In this document: positions 1 to 7,336 of the stretch, piece after piece
Layout: every line of letters begins with the position of its first letter
How positions within the stretch are numbered: position 1 is the first letter of the stretch
Source: Bacillus sp. Marseille-P3661
Lineage (GTDB): Bacteria > Bacillota > Bacilli > Bacillales > Bacillaceae_J
NCBI RefSeq assembly: GCF_900240995.1
Contig: NZ_LT965953.1
Coordinates: 951,303-1,015,302, forward strand
Length of the DNA: 64,000 nucleotides
Direction: 5' to 3'
Position numbers and translations under genes: made by a program
Notes under the pieces: generated by a model
Seen by the model: the letters and a program-made list of their open reading frames with translations, nothing else
Told to the model about the DNA's origin: nothing
The model's database searches: none

Positions 1-315
1 TTGCTCGGCAATATGTACATACCAAGGGTCACCAGTCCATGATTTAACAGCACCCACGGGTGTAACTCCCATTGCTAAAAGCGCTTCTGTTCCTTCATTT
101 GTCAGAATAACAATTTTTTCTGGAGTCCCTTGGATTTCGGTTGTACCCATTGCGTGTTCTACCGTGTATGTAGTAGTTGTTTCTGTTTGTTCAGTTTCTG
201 TTGGTTTTTCAGATGGAGGCGTTGTCTCATCTGCATTGTTTGTGCCACAGCCCACTAATGTAATCATAAAAAACATTAGTGTAACTAGTGTCATCATCCA
301 TTTTTTGTTTAACAT
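1..315 (-). CDS. Siderophore ABC transporter substrate-binding lipoprotein (partial)
   Basis: This is the N-terminal 105 residues of a FecB/FeuA/YfiY-type periplasmic-binding lipoprotein; the rest lies beyond base 1. It has a hydrophobic signal ending in a lipobox (L-V-G-C, lipidated Cys23), then a Thr/Glu-rich linker and the start of the binding fold (residues about 52-105, with the T-P-E-K-I-V stretch usual for ferric-siderophore binders). It is divergent from the permease genes at 570-3484, as in yfiY-yfiZ-yfhA of B. subtilis, and shares with them an intergenic region carrying two Fur-like boxes. It probably captures a ferric siderophore outside the membrane. The ligand cannot be told from this fragment. 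Confidence 0.85.
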   Translation of the reverse strand, partial: MLNKKWMMTLVTLMFFMITLVGCGTNNADETTPPSEKPTETEQTETTTTYTVEHAMGTTEIQGTPEKIVILTNEGTEALLAMGVTPVGAVKSWTGDPWYVHIAEQ

Positions 316-344
316 AAAGAATCCCCTTTCAATGAAAACTAATT

Positions 345-363
345 AATAATGATTTTCATTTGC
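345..363. promoter_or_regulatory. Fur-like box upstream of siderophore-binding lipoprotein
   Basis: AATAATGATTTTCATTTGC matches about 14 of 19 positions of the Fur consensus GATAATGATAATCATTATC. It lies 30 bp upstream of the lipoprotein start codon on the minus strand, a position suited to iron-dependent repression. Matching was done by eye. Confidence 0.65.
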
Positions 364-412
364 GTTTATATTATGATCATAATTTCCCACAAATAAAATG
401 TCAACACCTAAA

Positions 413-427
413 TGAAAATGACTCTCA
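413..427. promoter_or_regulatory. Second Fur-like box in the divergent siderophore promoter region
   Basis: TGAAAATGACTCTCA fits the 7-1-7 Fur pattern (TGATAAT N ATTATCA) with 11 of 14 half-site positions matched. It sits just upstream of the -35 of the plus-strand permease promoter. Confidence 0.55.
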
Positions 428-433
428 AAATCA

Positions 434-462
434 TTGACTGCAGTTCTCAATTACAATAAAAT
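434..462 (+). promoter_or_regulatory. Sigma-A-type promoter of the siderophore permease operon
   Basis: TTGACT (434-439) and TAAAAT (457-462) are separated by 17 nt, about 107 bp upstream of the first permease gene and adjacent to a Fur-like box. The spacing and both hexamers are good; transcription start is inferred. Confidence 0.6.
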
Positions 463-569
463 TACTATAGATCTATTTTAAATATTTATCCGCGCTGTTA
501 TTCATTTTTTTAGGGACATAATGCCTAAAAAATATCGAATGTATTTTATGCCCAAGGGAGTCCGTTTAT

Positions 570-1574
570 ATGGTTTTAAAGTCAGTATCTTTAAAGATAT
601 GGGGTTTATTGTTCGGAGTACTTTTATTACTTTTATCTATTTGTATAAGTATTGTATATGGCTATACTGAAACAACATGGGGCTTAGCATTTAAAGCTTT
701 TACAGAGTTCGATGGATCAAATGAGCATTTAGTTATTCAAACAGTAAGGTTGCCACGTGCGCTCATAGGTGCAGCTATTGGAGCTAGTCTCGGGATAGCT
801 GGCGCATTAATGCAAGCTTTAACAAGAAATCCGTTAGCTGATCCTAAAATTCTTGGCATTAACTCGGGTGCTAGTTTTGCAATTGTTCTAGCTGTTTCTT
901 TTTTTTCAATAACATCACTAGGGGCGTTTGTCTGGATTGCTTTCGCAGGAGCTGCCATTGCAGGAGTTATTGTATTCATCCTTGGAACTGTTGGAAAAGA
1001 AGGCTTAACGCCAATGAAATTCACATTAGCTGGAGCAGCAATTTGGGGATTGTTTTCATCTTTTACTCAAGGGCTTTTAGTTTTAAATGAAAAAGCGCTT
1101 GAAGAGGTTTTATTTTGGCTAGCTGGCTCGATTTCAGGAAGAAAAATGGAATATCTAAATAGCGTATTTCCTTACCTAGTGGTAGCCTGGATTGGTTCCA
1201 TTAGTATTGCTCGTCACATAAATTTATTGACAATGGGGGAGGATGTTGCAAAAGGACTAGGACAACGCACAGGACTGATTAAATTTCTTGCTGGTATTCT
1301 GATTATTTTACTGGCAGGTTCTTCTGTTGCTGTTGTTGGTCCTGTGGGTTTTATAGGTATTATCGTGCCACACATTGCTCGTTTGCTAGTTGGAATAGAT
1401 CATCGTTGGGTTATTCCTTATTGTGCAATAATTGGAGGGGTATTGCTTAATCTTGCCGATATAAGTGCGCGATATATTATTATGCCGCAGGAAATTCCGG
1501 TAGGAGTGATGACCGCCATTATCGGTACACCATTCTTTATATATATTGCACGCAAGGGGATGACTAAGCGATGA
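570..1574 (+). CDS. yfiZ: FecCD-family siderophore ABC permease, YfiZ-like
   Basis: A 334-aa polytopic membrane protein of the BtuC/FecCD permease family. The conserved block with V-R-L-P-R-A-L-I-G (residues about 59-67), then G-A-L-M-Q and T-R-N-P-L-A-D-P (about 82-95), is diagnostic, and a second conserved G-P-V-G-F-I-G-I-I-V-P-H stretch lies near residue 260. It would pair with the next permease to form the transmembrane channel for ferric siderophore import, fed by the divergent lipoprotein. An AAGGGAG site precedes the ATG. Its end overlaps the next gene by 4 bp, so translation is probably coupled. The assignment to YfiZ rather than another FecCD member rests on gene order and N-terminal resemblance. 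Confidence 0.9.
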   Translation: MVLKSVSLKIWGLLFGVLLLLLSICISIVYGYTETTWGLAFKAFTEFDGSNEHLVIQTVRLPRALIGAAIGASLGIAGALMQALTRNPLADPKILGINSGASFAIVLAVSFFSITSLGAFVWIAFAGAAIAGVIVFILGTVGKEGLTPMKFTLAGAAIWGLFSSFTQGLLVLNEKALEEVLFWLAGSISGRKMEYLNSVFPYLVVAWIGSISIARHINLLTMGEDVAKGLGQRTGLIKFLAGILIILLAGSSVAVVGPVGFIGIIVPHIARLLVGIDHRWVIPYCAIIGGVLLNLADISARYIIMPQEIPVGVMTAIIGTPFFIYIARKGMTKR

Positions 1575-2626
1575 AAAAATATAGTCCGTTTCGATTGCGA
1601 AAAGGAAAAGTCTCTTTTCTAATTGATAAGAAAGCAATGTTCATTTTTATAATTCTATTAATATGCACTCTTTTATTATTTTTATTGAGCACTGGTATGG
1701 GTGATATGAAAATAAGTCCTTTAGATGTGATAGCTGTTATCTTCGGCCAAGGCACGGAAATGCATAATCTTGTTGTAAAATCGTTTCGGCTGCCAAGAAT
1801 TCTGGTGGCGTTGTTAGTTGGAATGGCTTTAGCAGTATCAGGTGCAATTTTACAAGGAATTGTTAGGAACCCGTTGGCATCGCCGGATATTCTTGGTCTA
1901 ACAGGTGGAGCATCAGTTGCAGTTGTTGGGTTTTTGGCTATTTTTAGTGATAAAAATAATGCCCTAACGGTAAGCATTCACTGGATGCCGTTAGCTGCAT
2001 TTATCGGTGCAACAGTTATAGCTATTTTAATTTATATTCTTGCTTGGGATAATGGGGTTTCGCCCATTAGGTTGGTTCTAGTAGGCATAGGATTATTTGC
2101 ACTTACTCAAGCAATTACAACCTTGTTAATGATTTTAGGTCCTATTTATCGAGCTAGCCAAGCTAATATTTGGTTAACTGGTTCGGTCTATGGCTCCAAT
2201 TGGGAGAATGTTACAATACTAGCACCTTGGACCTTACTGTTATTATTCATAACATTTGTTGCAGCTCGACATATTAACATCCAAGAGCTAGGCGACTCAA
2301 TTGCAACAGGTGTTGGCAGTAATGTTAATAAACAACGACTATTTTTACTATTGCTTAGTACGGGTTTGACTGGTGGCGCAGTTGCATTTGCTGGAGGGAT
2401 CGGTTTCGTAGGCTTAATGGCACCTCATATAGCAAGAAGATTAGTTGGTTCAGCGTTTGGAGGATTATTGCCTGTTTCTGCACTCGTCGGGGCCGTATTA
2501 GTAATGCTTGCTGATTTAATTGGAAGAACAATGTTCGGGGCTAATGAAGTTCCAGCTGGGATTTTTACAGCAGCAATAGGTGCTCCTTATTTTATATATC
2601 TCTTATTTAAAACTCGGAATATGTAG
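1571..2626 (+). CDS. yfhA: FecCD-family siderophore ABC permease, YfhA-like
   Basis: The second FecCD-type permease, 351 aa, starting in an ATGA overlap with the preceding gene. It repeats the family signatures: F-R-L-P-R-I-L-V-A near residue 71, R-N-P-L-A-S-P-D-I-L-G near 98, and G-G-I-G-F-V-G-L-M-A-P-H-I-A near 277. A short basic N-terminus precedes the first membrane helix at about residues 25-42. It should heterodimerise with the product of 570-1574. The two proteins are clearly related but divergent, as is usual for heterodimeric siderophore permeases. Siderophore identity is not determinable. Confidence 0.9.
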   Translation: MKKYSPFRLRKGKVSFLIDKKAMFIFIILLICTLLLFLLSTGMGDMKISPLDVIAVIFGQGTEMHNLVVKSFRLPRILVALLVGMALAVSGAILQGIVRNPLASPDILGLTGGASVAVVGFLAIFSDKNNALTVSIHWMPLAAFIGATVIAILIYILAWDNGVSPIRLVLVGIGLFALTQAITTLLMILGPIYRASQANIWLTGSVYGSNWENVTILAPWTLLLLFITFVAARHINIQELGDSIATGVGSNVNKQRLFLLLLSTGLTGGAVAFAGGIGFVGLMAPHIARRLVGSAFGGLLPVSALVGAVLVMLADLIGRTMFGANEVPAGIFTAAIGAPYFIYLLFKTRNM

Positions 2627-2638
2627 GAGTGATAACAT

Positions 2639-3484
2639 ATGAACCAAAAAGGAATAGAAACAAAGGCGCTAACCTTAAGTTATGGTGACACAACTATAAT
2701 AGACAACCTTGATTTACAAATTCCCAAAGGTAAAATTACTGTTTTCATTGGAGGGAATGGCTGTGGAAAATCAACTCTTTTACGCTCAATGGCTAGATTA
2801 TTAAAACCAAAGACAGGAAATGTACTTTTGGATGGTATGGCCATTCACAAAATGTCGACTAAAGAAGTTGCCCGTCAGTTAGCAATATTGCCACAAGGCC
2901 CAGAAGCACCTGAGGGCTTAACTGTATTACAATTAGTGAAACAAGGAAGGTATCCGTATCAAAATTGGATGAAACAATGGTCAGAACAAGATGAAAAGAT
3001 GGTAATAAACGCCTTAAAGGCAACTCAGATGACTGAATTTGCAGAACGTCATGTAGATTCTTTGTCAGGAGGACAACGACAAAGAGCATGGATAGCTATG
3101 ACGCTTGCACAAGATACCGATACCATTTTATTAGATGAACCGACAACATATTTAGATATGACACATCAAGTAGAGATACTCGATTTATTATTTGAACTAA
3201 ACGAAACAGAAGAACGGACAATTTTGATGGTGTTACATGATTTAAATTTAGCTTGCAGATATGCTCATCACATTGTGGCTGTTCGAAATAAACAGGTTTA
3301 CGCACAGGGGTTACCGGAGAAGATTATTACTCAGAAGCTTGTTCGTGACGTATTTCAAATGGAATGTCAAATCGCTGAAGATCCACTTTTTGGTACTCCA
3401 TTATGTATTCCGCATGGTAAGGGACGTCGTTTATTAAATGGTAAAGGTGATAAAAATGAAAATGGGTCACTTAGAATTGTTTGA
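2639..3484 (+). CDS. yusV: Siderophore ABC transporter ATPase, FecE/YusV-like
   Basis: A 281-aa ABC ATPase that energises the two permeases. Walker A is G-G-N-G-C-G-K-S-T (residues 38-46), the ABC signature is L-S-G-G-Q (142-146) and Walker B is I-L-L-D-E (163-167), followed by the H-D switch histidine. Its N-terminus strongly resembles YusV, which in B. subtilis serves several siderophore permeases; here it is in the operon itself. It begins 12 bp after the permease stop behind GGAGTG and overlaps the next gene by 29 bp. The last 20 residues are a short basic tail. Confidence 0.9.
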   Translation: MNQKGIETKALTLSYGDTTIIDNLDLQIPKGKITVFIGGNGCGKSTLLRSMARLLKPKTGNVLLDGMAIHKMSTKEVARQLAILPQGPEAPEGLTVLQLVKQGRYPYQNWMKQWSEQDEKMVINALKATQMTEFAERHVDSLSGGQRQRAWIAMTLAQDTDTILLDEPTTYLDMTHQVEILDLLFELNETEERTILMVLHDLNLACRYAHHIVAVRNKQVYAQGLPEKIITQKLVRDVFQMECQIAEDPLFGTPLCIPHGKGRRLLNGKGDKNENGSLRIV

Positions 3485-4241
3485 GAAGGTCGAGTTAAAT
3501 CAATTTAGAATGTGCTTTGATAATCTGAGCACAGACCACTTTCCCACTATACATGCAACAGAATTAACGGATAGGACGAAGGTGCAGCTGCTTTTAAATG
3601 AAGTAAAAGAAAGAGTAGGAGCGCCTACCTTAATGGTCGCTGCTTCACTTTTTGCAAAACGCTATAGTCACTGTATCGCCGTTCCTGCGCTATATGCAAT
3701 GTCCAAATTTAATAAATGTTTAAAAATGGAGATTGGAAATATTGTTTTAGTAAATCTAAATAATGAAGACCCACTTTGGCTACCTAAGCTTTATTTAAAG
3801 GATCAGTCTGTTTATTACCCGAATATTGGTGAGAACATAGATTGGAAACGGGATTATATTAAGAAGATCTTTTCTGAGCATTTAAACACAATTTGGAATG
3901 TATTGGCAGAAGTAGGCAATATATCTAAGCAAATCTTGTGGGAAAACACTGCCTTATATGTTTATTGGTTATATGAGAATGTGCTACAAGGGGAATCTGA
4001 TCAACAGCAGAAAAATCAAATTGACCTAGACTTTAAATATTTATTGTTTGAAGCTGATTCTTCGTTATTTGGCAGTGATAATGAAAATCCTTTATTACGG
4101 TTTTATAACGCGAAATCTAATATTAATGGTATAGAGGTTAGAAAAAGGAAAACATGTTGCTTTTCTTATGAAATGGCGGTTAAAGGCACTATGTGTAAAG
4201 GATGCCCGAAGAAGTGTCTTAGCAGTGAATATGCACAATAA
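3456..4241 (+). CDS. FhuF/IucA-IucC-like ferric siderophore reductase-type protein
   Basis: A 261-aa protein with the layout of FhuF-like iron reductases: an alpha-helical IucC-like body and a C-terminal cysteine cluster C234-C235-x11-C247-x2-C250, with a further C254. In FhuF a similar CC-x10-C-x2-C cluster holds an unusual [2Fe-2S] centre that reduces siderophore-bound Fe(III). I chose the ATG at 3456, 6 nt after AAAGGTG; an upstream ATG at 3438 has no good site. It overlaps the ATPase gene by 29 bp and is last in the uptake operon, so reduction in the cytosol after import is the likely role. The spacing in the motif is one residue longer than in FhuF. Confidence 0.7.
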   Translation: MKMGHLELFEKVELNQFRMCFDNLSTDHFPTIHATELTDRTKVQLLLNEVKERVGAPTLMVAASLFAKRYSHCIAVPALYAMSKFNKCLKMEIGNIVLVNLNNEDPLWLPKLYLKDQSVYYPNIGENIDWKRDYIKKIFSEHLNTIWNVLAEVGNISKQILWENTALYVYWLYENVLQGESDQQQKNQIDLDFKYLLFEADSSLFGSDNENPLLRFYNAKSNINGIEVRKRKTCCFSYEMAVKGTMCKGCPKKCLSSEYAQ

Positions 4242-4297
4242 AAAAGTTATGAGCAAATATGGATAAAAATGAGAGTTATTATCAATACTATAAATAA

Positions 4298-4320
4298 GGA
4301 CAACCTATTTAAGGTTGCCC
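4298..4320 (-). terminator. Terminator after the DUF1540 gene
   Basis: An 8-bp stem (GGGCAACC with GGTTGTCC on the minus strand, one G-U pair) with a 7-nt loop is followed on the minus strand by a T-rich run. It may also act weakly on the plus-strand siderophore operon. Confidence 0.55.
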
Positions 4321-4331
4321 ATAATATTGTC

Positions 4332-4487
4332 TTATTCAGCAGGTTCAAATGTTTTACAGTCTGTTTCCTCTTGGGAAGAAGCCGCTTTCCCATGATGACT
4401 TACAACATAAATTGAATCTGCTGCACATTTGTTGCCACTTGCCCAATACGTACAATTGTTTACTTCACATAAAACATCTTGTGCCAT
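4332..4487 (-). CDS. DUF1540 small cysteine protein
   Basis: A 51-aa protein with four cysteines (C7, C12, C21, C44) in the pattern C-x4-C-x8-C-x22-C. The start (M-A-Q-D-V-L-C) and the N-C-x-Y-W-A-x-G-x-x-C core are typical of the DUF1540 family of small, probably metal-binding Firmicute peptides; the function is unknown. A strong AAAGGAG lies 9 nt before the ATG. It lies between the siderophore operon and the encapsulated ferredoxin and is divergent from the latter, sharing an intergenic region with a Fur-like box. A role in iron or iron-sulfur handling linked to the encapsulin is inference. Confidence 0.75.
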   Translation of the reverse strand: MAQDVLCEVNNCTYWASGNKCAADSIYVVSHHGKAASSQEETDCKTFEPAE

Positions 4488-4599
4488 CGATGTTCAACTC
4501 CTTTTGTTAGTTTCGTAATACATACATTAGGTTAACCATCAATTGTGGAGCTATACCATTATTTTTAAACATAATTATGCCATTATTATTAAGTATAAA

Positions 4600-4614
4600 T
4601 GATTTTCATTCTCA
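4600..4614. promoter_or_regulatory. Fur-like box upstream of the encapsulated ferredoxin
   Basis: TGATTTTCATTCTCA fits the 7-1-7 Fur pattern at 11 of 14 half-site positions and ends 24 bp before the ferredoxin ATG. A TATAAA -10-like hexamer (4594-4599) overlaps it, but no convincing -35 was found. It also lies between the divergent DUF1540 gene and the ferredoxin. Confidence 0.55.
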
Positions 4615-4638
4615 TTATTCATAAAAAAGGAGTTTATG

Positions 4639-5037
4639 ATGCTACGAACAAAAAGATTAACTGTTGGCTCATTAAAAAAGTTGAACGCACAACTAATAAA
4701 TGAAACAAAAAAAGATGAACGTTCTATAGTTAAAGTATCTGAAACAGAAACTGCTTTAAGGAAAGACGAAAAGAAGATTTGTTTCATACATAAGGAACAG
4801 AATCATTGTTTCGACTTAACAATTATTAATAAACGACTTTCATTACTTGATAATGCTTTAAAACTTGGCTTGAATATTGATTACAAATGTAAACAAGGAA
4901 GATGTGGGAAGTGTAAAATAAATATTAGTCAAGGGCTATCTGAAGTTTCTAATCCTACAGAGGCGGAAACTAGGAAATTAGGACATGAACTAATCCAGCA
5001 CTTTCGTCTCGCGTGTCAAACGTATCCTATTGAATAG
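4639..5037 (+). CDS. [2Fe-2S] ferredoxin with N-terminal encapsulin-targeting peptide
   Basis: A 132-aa protein. Residues 4-13 (T-K-R-L-T-V-G-S-L-K) are the same ten residues that end the IMEF cargo, i.e. a cargo-loading peptide placed at the N-terminus. A Lys/Glu-rich linker (about 14-46) leads to a plant-type ferredoxin domain (about 47-130) with ligands C84-x4-C89-x2-C92 and C126. Encapsulated ferredoxins are known from IMEF systems, where they are thought to deliver electrons to mobilise the stored iron, as Bfd does for bacterioferritin. I prefer the second of two tandem ATGs because it lies 6 nt after AAAGGAG; the first (4636) is only 3 nt away. A Fur-like box precedes it. Confidence 0.9.
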   Translation: MLRTKRLTVGSLKKLNAQLINETKKDERSIVKVSETETALRKDEKKICFIHKEQNHCFDLTIINKRLSLLDNALKLGLNIDYKCKQGRCGKCKINISQGLSEVSNPTEAETRKLGHELIQHFRLACQTYPIE

Positions 5038-5076
5038 ATAATTTATGTCTATTTTATTACAACTATGAGCCTTCCA

Positions 5077-5105
5077 TTGACTTGATAACGATTCTCATAT
5101 AGAAT
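5077..5105 (+). promoter_or_regulatory. Promoter with embedded Fur-like box for the 154-aa gene
   Basis: TTGACT (5077-5082), a 17-nt spacer and TAGAAT (5100-5105) form a good sigma-A promoter. The spacer contains TGATAACGATTCTCA (5083-5097), matching the 7-1-7 Fur pattern at 12 of 14 half-site positions, so bound Fur would block RNA polymerase directly. Confidence 0.75.
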
Positions 5106-5120
5106 AAAATTATCATAAGT

Positions 5121-5139
5121 GATAATGAGAGTTATTCTC
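5121..5139 (+). promoter_or_regulatory. Second Fur-like box before the 154-aa gene
   Basis: GATAATGAGAGTTATTCTC agrees with the 19-bp Fur consensus at about 15 positions. It lies just after the predicted transcription start and before the GGAGG site, so the gene has two operators. Confidence 0.7.
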
Positions 5140-5157
5140 GTTAGGAGGTTGGTTAAT

Positions 5158-5622
5158 ATGGAAAATATCGTAAATGGATTTAATGACATATACAGTATCA
5201 TTGTAAATGAACGGAAAATTGGTGGATTAATTGAAGCGAACAAGATTAATCTGCGTACAGGTGAAGAATTTACAAATGCGATTATTACCAACATTGATTA
5301 CTCAGGTAGTATTTTTTATACTTTAACCTTTGTAGCTGATAATGGGGAACGGATAATTGTTAACGTAAATGATATTAGTAAAATTGAAGCTCCTTTTCAC
5401 AAGCGAGTTCATCAAATTAAAAATAAGCTATTTAAAGAACAAAAAATTAAAGAAAAAAACAGTTATCTAAAAAGATTATGTGAACTTAATAAAGGGGCTT
5501 TTGTGAAAACGTTTTTAGACGAGGTTCTACTGTTAGTCGAAGATATCGGCACATACAATATTAGTGAAGATATTGACATAAGCTTTCTAAATGTCAAAGA
5601 CAAAGTAATTAAAATTGCATAA
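5158..5622 (+). CDS. Fur-associated protein of unknown function in the encapsulin locus
   Basis: I do not recognise this 154-aa protein. It has no signal peptide, no membrane helix and only one Cys. Residues about 1-75 alternate beta-like hydrophobic strands ending in I-I-V-N-V-N-D-I-S-K-I-E, which could be a small beta-barrel of the Sm/PRC kind; residues about 80-115 are very Lys-rich and helical, and the last 40 residues are acidic and helical. The ATG at 5158 lies 9 nt after AGGAGG. It has its own promoter with two Fur-like boxes and stands between the ferredoxin and the convergent encapsulin, separated from the latter by a shared terminator. An accessory role in iron storage is inference. 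Confidence 0.8.
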   Translation: MENIVNGFNDIYSIIVNERKIGGLIEANKINLRTGEEFTNAIITNIDYSGSIFYTLTFVADNGERIIVNVNDISKIEAPFHKRVHQIKNKLFKEQKIKEKNSYLKRLCELNKGAFVKTFLDEVLLLVEDIGTYNISEDIDISFLNVKDKVIKIA

Positions 5623-5627
5623 TTAAG

Positions 5628-5669
5628 GAAACAAGGTCAAGTTTTTTTAATAAAACTTGACCTTGTTTC
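5628..5669. terminator. Bidirectional terminator between the 154-aa gene and the encapsulin
   Basis: An 18-bp nearly perfect stem (GAAACAAGGTCAAGTTTT and its complement) with a 6-nt loop lies between two converging stop codons. A- and T-runs in the stem serve both directions. Confidence 0.85.
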
Positions 5670-5715
5670 ATATCGATTTCGTGAGCTACCGAAAATAACA
5701 TATTCGGTCCTGAAA

Positions 5716-6564
5716 TTATGCATTAGGGTCTTCTAATGTACATATGGCAGTTGGCCTTTTTATTCTTGGAACAATTGTTTCATAAGTCCGGAATAAATGA
5801 TTTAATTGTTCAGAATCCATATAAGCTATTTCAAAATCCTCTCCAATAGCTAAATCGAAATTTTGCCTGCCTGTTTCAACTAGGATACCGGTGTTTCCTC
5901 TAATCACTGGAGTTTGAAAAACACCATCTGTAACAAGTTCTCTGACATGCTCAATTTCTAAGACGTTTGTACCTTGGTGGACTCGATGCAATAATGCATA
6001 TAGCTGAGGAGATACTATCAATGCATATGGTCCTGTATGTCCTAATTGCAGCAGTTTATTTCTAGCTTCTACAATATCCTGAAAGGCATGTCCAGATTTC
6101 ATCCAATCATTTCGGATGTGAGTGATTCTTCCTGTGACGTTCATCAAGCCATCAATATTAAATTGATTTGATCCATTAAATATGAGGTCATCTTCTAATA
6201 AAGCCAATTGAGATGAGGCGTTTGCGGCCGTTGAAAAATCAATAGGAATATCCAGTCTCCGAGCATGTTCAATGTCTCGCCAGAACAATTGGAAGTCTTT
6301 GTATAGCATTGGTATGGTTAAATTTACACGTCGAGTAGGATCGGAAATCTCTAGTGTTTCTCCATGTAAATTAATTGTACCTAGTGCAGTTTGTTCATAA
6401 ACATCGTTCATTATCGATTGGATACCACTCCCTAACGGGCCGTATATATCCATAAATCTCCGCCCTATTAAGTTTCGACGGGCATTGCTTATTACAATCT
6501 CTTCTAGCTGTTTCCATTCAATTTCTGAAAGTGGAGAATCAGGGTATTTGCCGACGTAATTCAT
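5716..6564 (-). CDS. enc: Encapsulin shell protein (family 1, IMEF type)
   Basis: A 282-aa HK97-fold shell protein. The N-terminus (Y-P-D-S-P-L-S-E-I-E-W), the A-R-R-N-L-I-G-R-R-F-M-D-I-Y-G-P-L-G-S-G stretch (about residues 29-48) and the L-E-D-D-L-I-F-N-G stretch (about 121-129) are classic encapsulin signatures. About 280 residues is the length of the large T=4 shells that hold IMEF cargo, rather than the roughly 265-aa T=1 shells. It begins 13 bp after the IMEF stop, behind AAAGGAG, in a two-gene operon. It self-assembles into a compartment in which iron is mineralised. The only stop is followed by a strong terminator. Confidence 0.95.
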   Translation of the reverse strand: MNYVGKYPDSPLSEIEWKQLEEIVISNARRNLIGRRFMDIYGPLGSGIQSIMNDVYEQTALGTINLHGETLEISDPTRRVNLTIPMLYKDFQLFWRDIEHARRLDIPIDFSTAANASSQLALLEDDLIFNGSNQFNIDGLMNVTGRITHIRNDWMKSGHAFQDIVEARNKLLQLGHTGPYALIVSPQLYALLHRVHQGTNVLEIEHVRELVTDGVFQTPVIRGNTGILVETGRQNFDLAIGEDFEIAYMDSEQLNHLFRTYETIVPRIKRPTAICTLEDPNA

Positions 6565-6577
6565 AAGTAAACTCCTT

Positions 6578-7177
6578 TCAAGTTTGTTTTAAACTGCCCA
6601 CTGTTAATCGTTTTGTAGTCTCAGTGACAGACTTGATATACTCCACTGAGTTTGTTTCTCTTGAAACAAATTTATCTAATTTCACACTATTTTCAGCATG
6701 TTCTTTTTCATCAATCGGAATCGAGCCAGCTCGACTTGCAGCACCGTTGTATTGTTCATTCAAAGCAGTTAGCAGTTCTTTAATTTTTTCATAATCTTGT
6801 TCAGTTAGTTGTCGCATAGATCTTAATAGATCTTCTTGTTCTTGACTATCAGACTTAAACAATGCTAGATCGATATGTTCTTCAAAGTTATGTAAGCCAA
6901 ACTTTTCAAGACTAATATCTTGTAATAAATGTATGAACTCAAGATTATTTGTTGTTTGTCCGTCACTATTATTTACATAAAAGTTTACTCGTGGTATAAG
7001 ATCTTTTAGCCGATCTAATCTTTGTTCTTCTTCTTCGTAAATATGATGCCAATGTAATTTCTCATATTCGTCATGAGCAACTTCGATTTTTGGTTTTAAT
7101 ATTTCCATGAAATTAATAACAGCAGTCTCAGTCCGTGAAAATAAAGCCTCAAGTTCAGACATTATGTTCCCTGTCAT
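6578..7177 (-). CDS. IMEF ferritin-like cargo protein with C-terminal targeting peptide
   Basis: A 199-aa, strongly helical protein upstream of the shell gene. It has the composition and length of IMEF (iron-mineralizing encapsulin-associated Firmicute) cargo: acidic helices with a K-L-H-W-H-H-I-Y-E-E-E-E-Q-R metal-rich segment near residue 40. A flexible stretch after about residue 155 leads to the terminal T-K-R-L-T-V-G-S-L-K-Q-T, a typical encapsulin-docking tail. IMEF oxidises Fe(II) inside the shell. I chose the ATG at 7177, 7 nt after AAGGAG, over one seven codons upstream. The promoter on this strand is not clear; a -35/-10 pair with TTGTAT and TAATAC lies about 50 bp upstream. Confidence 0.9.
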   Translation of the reverse strand: MTGNIMSELEALFSRTETAVINFMEILKPKIEVAHDEYEKLHWHHIYEEEEQRLDRLKDLIPRVNFYVNNSDGQTTNNLEFIHLLQDISLEKFGLHNFEEHIDLALFKSDSQEQEDLLRSMRQLTEQDYEKIKELLTALNEQYNGAASRAGSIPIDEKEHAENSVKLDKFVSRETNSVEYIKSVTETTKRLTVGSLKQT

Positions 7178-7314
7178 ACCCTCACTCCTTAAAAACAACT
7201 GTCTAGTAGTATTACATTTATTTGGTTATTTTATACAATTTTGTAACCTCATAGTTAATTATTTAAGAAAAATTGGTTATTTAATGTGTAAAGAGAGCTT
7301 TCTGTAAAAATAAT

Positions 7315-7329
7315 TGATAATCAGTATCA
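7315..7329. promoter_or_regulatory. Fur-like box between IMEF-encapsulin and DUF2325 genes
   Basis: TGATAATCAGTATCA matches the 7-1-7 Fur pattern at 13 of 14 half-site positions, the best match in the window. It lies 22 bp before the DUF2325 -35 and about 140 bp before the IMEF start on the other strand, so it could act on either gene. Confidence 0.7.
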
Positions 7330-7336
7330 TTTACAA

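Noticed and set aside
1564-1977. Long antisense reading frames over real genes (also 23166-23681, 33501-33908 and 45162-45638, minus strand)
   Set aside because: Each lies opposite a clearly identified gene and lacks a ribosome site or recognisable protein character; they are shadow frames.
4270-4284. TGAGAGTTATTATCA, a Fur-like match downstream of the FhuF-like gene
   Set aside because: It lies between two converging genes next to a terminator with no promoter or start nearby, so I did not list it as a regulatory site.
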